7,968 nt of DNA from NCBI GenBank assembly GCA_003525525.1, contig DQED01000093.1, positions 245 through 8,212 on the forward strand, given 5' to 3'. Every line of letters begins with the position of its first letter. Position 1 is the first letter of the stretch. Below the pieces are notes generated by a model. That model was given only the letters and a program-made list of their open reading frames with translations. It did not search any database and was not told where the DNA came from. Made by a program: the position numbers and the translations under genes. Positions 4,801 to 7,968 of the stretch are shown here, one piece after another. Source of the stretch: Desulfovibrio sp. Lineage in GTDB: Bacteria; Desulfobacterota; Desulfovibrionia; Desulfovibrionales; Desulfovibrionaceae.

Positions 4801-5035
4801 CCGTTGTCCTCAGGGCGGGGTGGAAGTCCCCACCGGCGGTATCCCGGGAAACCGGGGAGCCCGCGAGCGCTTTCCGGCGCAGCGACAGGAACCGGCCGCA
4901 ACCGGTCCCCACGGGGGAAACCCCGGCGTCGCCGCGCCACGGCCGCATGCCCGGCCGTGCGCGTCGGAAAGGTCAGCAGACCTGGTGCGAAGCCAGGGCC
5001 GACGGTCACAGTCCGGATGCAAGAGGAGCAGACGG
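4801..5035 (+). promoter_or_regulatory. FMN riboswitch (RFN element)
   Basis: Conserved RFN blocks appear in order: AGGGCGGGGTGGAAGTCCCC and ACCGGCGGT (4812-4840), AGCCCGCGAGCG (4858-4869), GGTCAGCAGACC (4971-4982), GCCGACGGTCACAGTCCGGA (4998-5017). Helix P1 closes from CCGT and TCCTC (4801-4811) to GAGGA and ACGG (5023-5035). A small hairpin CCGG-GAAA-CCGG fills one arm. The segment 4870-4970 is an unusually large peripheral insertion, closed by TTTCCG (4871-4876) with CGGAAA (4965-4970) and containing a perfect 8-bp hairpin (CACGGCCG/CGGCCGTG). The aptamer binds FMN in the nascent mRNA and here controls ribB. Confidence 0.95.
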
Positions 5036-5065
5036 CTTTTCCGCCGCCGGGTCGTTCCGGCGCGT

Positions 5066-5107
5066 GGCCGACGCACCGCGTGTGCGGCGCGTCCGGCCGT
5101 CCTTTTT
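5066..5107 (+). terminator. Riboswitch expression-platform terminator
   Basis: GGCC-GACGC-CCGC (5066-5079) pairs with GCGG-GCGTC-GGCC (5084-5098), with one mismatch and one bulge around loop GTGT, and T residues follow at 5103-5107. It lies between the aptamer and ribB. The 3' P1 strand GACGG (5031-5035) can pair with CCGTC (5097-5101) in the terminator's distal arm. This suggests FMN-bound P1 frees the terminator, while without FMN an antiterminator pairing lets transcription pass. The switching model is inferred. Confidence 0.75.
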
Positions 5108-5152
5108 CCGCCCTGATTCTGGCTCTCGCCACGACCCTTTACGGAGTGCGCC

Positions 5153-5797
5153 ATGAATCAGTCCTATTCCGGCATCGCAAGCGAACATCAAAGCGTCCTC
5201 GCCGCCATCGCCTCCCTGCGCCAGGGCGGCGGCATCGTCGTCACCGACGACGCGGACCGCGAAAACGAGGGTGACCTCATCTTCGCGGCCGAAACCCTCA
5301 CCGTGCCCCAGATGGCCATGCTGATCCGCGAATGCAGCGGCATCGTCTGCCTGTGCCTGACCGAAGACAGGGCCCGGCAGCTCGAACTGCCGCCCATGGT
5401 CGCGGTCAACACCTGCGTCAACCGCACGGCCTTCACCGTGACCATCGAGGCCGCCGCGGGCGTCACCACCGGCGTTTCCGCCGCGGACCGCGTCACCACC
5501 GTCAAGACGGCCATCGCCCCGGACACCGCGCCAAGCGACCTCGCCCGGCCCGGCCACGTCTTTCCGCTCGTGGCCAAACCCGGCGGCGTGCTCGAACGCC
5601 GGGGCCATACCGAAGCCACCGTGGACCTGACCCGGCTGGCGGGGCTGGCCCCGTGCGGCGTGCTGTGCGAACTGACCAATCCCGACGGCACCATGGCCAA
5701 AGGGGCGCAGATCGAAGCCTTCGCCGCGCAACACGGCTTCCCCCTCGTCACCGTGGAAGCCCTGGCCGCCTACCGCACGGCCATCGGCGACAAATAG
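5153..5797 (+). CDS. ribB: 3,4-dihydroxy-2-butanone 4-phosphate synthase
   Basis: A 214-residue enzyme converting ribulose 5-phosphate to 3,4-dihydroxy-2-butanone 4-phosphate plus formate, the four-carbon precursor of riboflavin. The sequence matches E. coli RibB along its length. It has the acidic metal/substrate loop '[10 protein letters not shown]' (32-41), '[12 protein letters not shown]' (62-73), '[20 protein letters not shown]' (94-113), 'RPGHVFPL' (132-139), 'RGHTEAT' with His152, and 'GVLCELTN' with Glu173. His152 and Glu173 are the pair that binds metal or assists catalysis in the family. There is no GTP cyclohydrolase II domain, so this is stand-alone RibB rather than RibBA. The ATG at 5153 has GGAG six bases upstream. 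It is alone in its transcription unit, under the FMN riboswitch. Confidence 0.97.
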   Translation: MNQSYSGIASEHQSVLAAIASLRQGGGIVVTDDADRENEGDLIFAAETLTVPQMAMLIRECSGIVCLCLTEDRARQLELPPMVAVNTCVNRTAFTVTIEAAAGVTTGVSAADRVTTVKTAIAPDTAPSDLARPGHVFPLVAKPGGVLERRGHTEATVDLTRLAGLAPCGVLCELTNPDGTMAKGAQIEAFAAQHGFPLVTVEALAAYRTAIGDK

Positions 5798-5818
5798 TTC
5801 CTCCGCTCCCTCCCCGAC

Positions 5819-5849
5819 GGGCCGGCGGCGAGGCATGCGCCGCCGGCCC
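5819..5849 (+). terminator. Perfect 12-bp hairpin after ribB
   Basis: GGGCCGGCGGCG (5819-5830) pairs perfectly with 5838-5849 around the 7-nt loop AGGCATG. It starts 21 nt after the ribB stop and is followed by GCCTTGCC, which is not a clean T-run, so termination may be inefficient or factor-aided. The loop contains the ATG at 5835 that would give the longest frame for the next gene; sitting in the loop of a stable stem makes that start unlikely. Confidence 0.55.
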
Positions 5850-5888
5850 GCCTTGCCACCTCGCCCGAACTGGCCTACACGGAAGAGG

Positions 5889-7190
5889 ATGCCGCCCCCA
5901 AAAACCGGTTCCCGGCGCGCCTGTCCCTTCAAGCGCAACCTGACGCTGCGCTACCTTGCGGCCCTGTCCCTGGCCGCCCTCCTGTCCGTGGCCACCTACG
6001 CCGTTTTCCGGGACGTCATGGCCTCCATCGACCATGCCGCGGAAATCACGGCCATAAGCGGCTCCCAACGCCTGCTCACCCAGCGCGTGCTGGCCCAATG
6101 CCTGCTCCTGGCCGCCGCCGACGACGAGGAAGCCCGGCGCGATATCCGCGCCCACCTGCTGCGCGCCGTCAAAAGGCTCGAAGACAACCACGCCCGGCTG
6201 CTGGCCGACTTGAGCGACCCCGAGTCCCTCGTCGCCCACTCCCGGGAACTCGCCGCCATCTACTTCCAGCCGCCGCTGGATCTCGACGCGCGCATGCGCT
6301 TTTTCATCAAAAGCACCCGCGAGTTCGCCCAGGCCGACGGCGGCAGGCCCGCCTTGTCCGATCCGAAGTTCCTCAACGTCCTGGCGTTCGGCGAAAACGA
6401 ACTGCTCCAGGACATAAGCGCCGTGGTCCAGGCCTACCAGCGCCGCGCCGTCTCCCGCCTGACCACCCTGCGCCGCATGGAGCTCGGCGCGACCGTCGCC
6501 ATGCTCGTCCTGCTCGCCGGCGTGGGCGTGTTCCTCCTGCGCCCCATGGTGGCCCGCATCTGCGCCGACCGCAGCCGCCTTACGGCCGCCAACCAGGCGC
6601 TGACCGAACTCGCCGTCACCGACCAGCTCACCGGCGCGCACAATCGCCTCAAATTCAACGAGGTCATGACCCAGGAAATCCACCGGGCCAAGCGCTACGA
6701 TACACCGCTTTCCGTCATCATGTTCGACATCGACCACTTCAAACGCGTCAACGACGAACACGGACACGCCGCCGGCGACGCCATGCTGCGCGAACTCACC
6801 GACCGCGTGCGCCGCTCCATCCGCCGCGTGGACTGGCTGTTCCGCTACGGCGGCGAGGAATTCGTCGTGGCCGCGCCCCATACCCCGCTGGCCCGGGCCG
6901 TGCCCCTGGCAGAAAAACTGCGCGCCCTCGTGGCCGCAACCCCCTTCCCCGGCGCTATCCACGGCTCCATCAGCCTCGGCGTGGCCCAGGCCAGACCCGG
7001 CGAAACCGTCGAATCCCTCATGGGCCGCGTGGACGCCGCCCTCTACGCCGCGAAAAACAGCGGCCGCAACCGTGTGGTGGCGGATGCGCAGGTGGAAGGC
7101 GAGGGGGAAGAGAAAGGCGAAGCGGAAGATGCCTCCGGCGGCCGGGGGGGATCATCCCCCCCGGACCCCCTGGACGCGGGGAGCGGGTAA
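5889..7190 (+). CDS. Membrane diguanylate cyclase with PilJ-type periplasmic sensor
   Basis: Numbered from the ATG at 5889 (433 residues). TM1 is about 19-40, the periplasmic region about 41-196 and TM2 about 199-218. The motif 'SGSQRLLTQRVLAQ' (57-70) is the hallmark of the PilJ/type IV pili chemotaxis N-terminal domain. The cytoplasmic GGDEF domain spans about 244-398, with metal-binding Asp280 in 'MFDIDHFKRVND', the active-site motif GGEEF (321-325), and an inhibitory I-site R312-x-x-D315 at the correct distance. It should therefore make cyclic di-GMP from two GTP with product inhibition, in response to a periplasmic signal (ligand unknown). The tail from about residue 400 is low-complexity (Glu/Gly, then Gly/Ser/Pro) and is encoded by a DNA repeat. 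The start is uncertain: in-frame ATG 5835 lies in a hairpin loop, and AGAGG sits directly against the ATG at 5889. Confidence 0.88.
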   Translation: MPPPKTGSRRACPFKRNLTLRYLAALSLAALLSVATYAVFRDVMASIDHAAEITAISGSQRLLTQRVLAQCLLLAAADDEEARRDIRAHLLRAVKRLEDNHARLLADLSDPESLVAHSRELAAIYFQPPLDLDARMRFFIKSTREFAQADGGRPALSDPKFLNVLAFGENELLQDISAVVQAYQRRAVSRLTTLRRMELGATVAMLVLLAGVGVFLLRPMVARICADRSRLTAANQALTELAVTDQLTGAHNRLKFNEVMTQEIHRAKRYDTPLSVIMFDIDHFKRVNDEHGHAAGDAMLRELTDRVRRSIRRVDWLFRYGGEEFVVAAPHTPLARAVPLAEKLRALVAATPFPGAIHGSISLGVAQARPGETVESLMGRVDAALYAAKNSGRNRVVADAQVEGEGEEKGEAEDASGGRGGSSPPDPLDAGSG

Positions 7191-7380
7191 GCGGGTGGAG
7201 GTGTTGACGTGGGTGGGAGTGCGTCGGCGAGGCCGGAATTCGGCCTCGCAGGCCCGTCGCACCTCCCACCCGCTTGCCCATCCCCCGTCGGGGAGGTCCA
7301 GGAGGGGATCATCCCCTCCTGGCCGCCGGAGGCATCCTCTCTCTCTCTCTTCGCCTTTTCCGCTCTCCCTCACCCTTCCC
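7089..7380. repeat. Large nested inverted repeat between convergent genes
   Basis: The outer arms contain an exact 16-bp match, 7128-7143 inverted at 7321-7336. Each arm carries its own palindrome next to it: CCGGGGGGG/CCCCCCCGG (7142-7164, loop ATCAT) and CCAGGAGGGGAT/ATCCCCTCCTGG (7298-7322). Similarity continues outward into purine-rich flanks that both contain AAAGGCGAAG or AAGGCGAAG. Further in, AAGCGGGTGG-AGGTG (7189-7203) pairs with 7260-7275 with one base inserted. At the centre is a 9-bp dyad, GCGAGGCCG/CGGCCTCGC (7227-7249). The block contains the diguanylate cyclase 3' end and stops at the AraC-type stop codon. It probably serves as a bidirectional terminator and may be a genome-wide repeat. 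Confidence 0.75.
7337..7350. repeat. (CT)7 microsatellite
   Basis: Seven CT units lie within a longer pyrimidine-rich tract that runs to about 7380. It sits just inside the right arm of the nested inverted repeat. The corresponding place in the left arm has no GA expansion, so this looks like a local slippage product. Confidence 0.8.
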
Positions 7381-7968
7381 GCACGAACGCCCCGGGCGTG
7401 ACGCCGAACGCGTCGCGGAAGGCGGCGATAAACGCCGAGGTCGAGTCGTAGCCGCATTCGATGGCGGTGGCGGTGACGTTTTTGCCGGCTTCGAGCAGCG
7501 ACAGGGCGGTGAGCAGCCGCGACCGCCGTCGCCAGCCGCCGAAGCCGAGGCCGGTTTGGGCCTGGAAGAGGCGGCCGAGGGTGCGTTCGGTCATGCCGGC
7601 GTTTTTGGCGAAGTCTTTGGCGGTGCGGTTGTCGTCGGGGCTGTCGGTGAGGGTTTGGCAGATGGCGGCCAGGCGCGGATCCTGGGGCCAGGGCAGGCTG
7701 TAGGCGGCTTCGGGCAGCGTGGCGAGCTGGTCGAGGAGCACGGCCACGAGGCGGCCGGGTGGGCCGTTTTCGTCGTAGGCGGCGGGCAGGGCGGCCGTGG
7801 CGAGGAGGAGTTCCCGGGCCAGCGGCGTGACGGAGAGCACGAGGCAGCGGGGGGGCGAGAAGACGTCCTGGTCGGCGCGGATGTAGAGGCTGCGCATTTC
7901 GGCGCGGCGCGTGGCGGCGACGGCGTGGCGCATGCCGGGCGGCACCCAGACGGCGCGTTGCGGCGGGG
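7370..7968 (-). CDS. AraC-family transcriptional regulator with cupin sensor (5' part outside window)
   Basis: About 199 codons are visible; the gene begins beyond the right edge. The first visible residues, 'PQRAVWVPPGMRHAV', are the end of the AraC-type cupin ligand-binding domain. The frame is open through the edge, so the GTG at 7945 is internal and not the start. The C-terminal half holds the double helix-turn-helix: 'TAKDFAKNAGMTERTLGRLF' for the first motif, and 'VTATAIECGYDSTSAFIAAF' then 'FRDAFGVTPGAF' for the second, with the usual spacing. It is a DNA-binding activator or repressor; ligand and targets are unknown. It resembles the short cupin-AraC proteins such as E. coli NimR (YeaM) from memory of the 'RAVWVP.G..H' motif. 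It is convergent with the diguanylate cyclase, separated by 179 bp of inverted repeat, and probably controls something to the right. Confidence 0.9.
   Translation of the reverse strand, partial: PPQRAVWVPPGMRHAVAATRRAEMRSLYIRADQDVFSPPRCLVLSVTPLARELLLATAALPAAYDENGPPGRLVAVLLDQLATLPEAAYSLPWPQDPRLAAICQTLTDSPDDNRTAKDFAKNAGMTERTLGRLFQAQTGLGFGGWRRRSRLLTALSLLEAGKNVTATAIECGYDSTSAFIAAFRDAFGVTPGAFVREG

Noticed and set aside
5006..7207. Large open frames overlapping ribB and the diguanylate cyclase (5006-5938 minus, 5748-6962 minus, 6098-7207 plus)
   Set aside because: They overlap well-defined enzymes in other frames and show only composition-driven sequence with no family motif.
7089..7380. Insertion sequence or integron attachment site
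   Set aside because: The nested repeat has no transposase or integrase nearby and no target-site duplication that I can see. A terminator-like repeat fits better.
1..7968. CRISPR array, tRNA, rRNA or replication origin
   Set aside because: No regularly spaced direct repeats, tRNA-like cloverleaf, rRNA segments or clustered DnaA boxes were seen on either strand.

Overview
This is a high-GC stretch with tightly packed genes, strong AAAGGAGG-type ribosome binding sites and several GC-rich hairpins. It most resembles the chromosome of a sulfate-reducing Desulfovibrionaceae-type bacterium. The grounds are a flavoredoxin-like protein, a DsrE-family protein, an iron-sulfur flavoprotein-like gene, and a gene-end repeat of a kind I remember from that group. 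The lineage is an inference from gene content and style, not from a marker gene.

Positions 1-3172 (minus strand) hold one operon, read from right to left: a short FMN nitroreductase, three tandem flavin reductase/flavoredoxin-type proteins, an NADPH-dependent FMN reductase/flavodoxin-fold protein with an iron-sulfur-type cysteine motif, and the 5' part of a DsrE-family gene that leaves the window. Spacing is extremely tight (10 nt, 1 nt, then ATGA and GTGA stop/start overlaps), so co-translation is likely. Facing it at 3290-3751 (plus strand) is an HxlR-family regulator with three N-terminal cysteines. The intergenic region between them has an imperfect inverted repeat overlapping the likely operon promoter. 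Together this looks like a redox- or electrophile-responsive flavoenzyme cassette.

Positions 3752-4751 hold a spacer with a perfect 12-bp hairpin and an orphan minus-strand gene start. These are followed by a very good sigma-54 (-24/-12) promoter, a ZraP-like periplasmic protein with a methionine-rich tail, and an intrinsic terminator.

Positions 4768-5797 form a textbook riboflavin unit: sigma-70 promoter, FMN riboswitch, intrinsic terminator as expression platform, and a stand-alone ribB (3,4-dihydroxy-2-butanone 4-phosphate synthase). It lies close to a cluster of flavin-dependent enzymes, which it could supply with flavin.

Positions 5889-7190 encode a membrane diguanylate cyclase with a PilJ-type periplasmic sensor. 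Its C-terminal tail is encoded by one arm of a large nested inverted repeat (about 7089-7380). That repeat fills the convergent gap before the last gene, a minus-strand cupin/AraC-type regulator truncated by the right edge. I saw no tRNA, rRNA, CRISPR array, transposase or origin.
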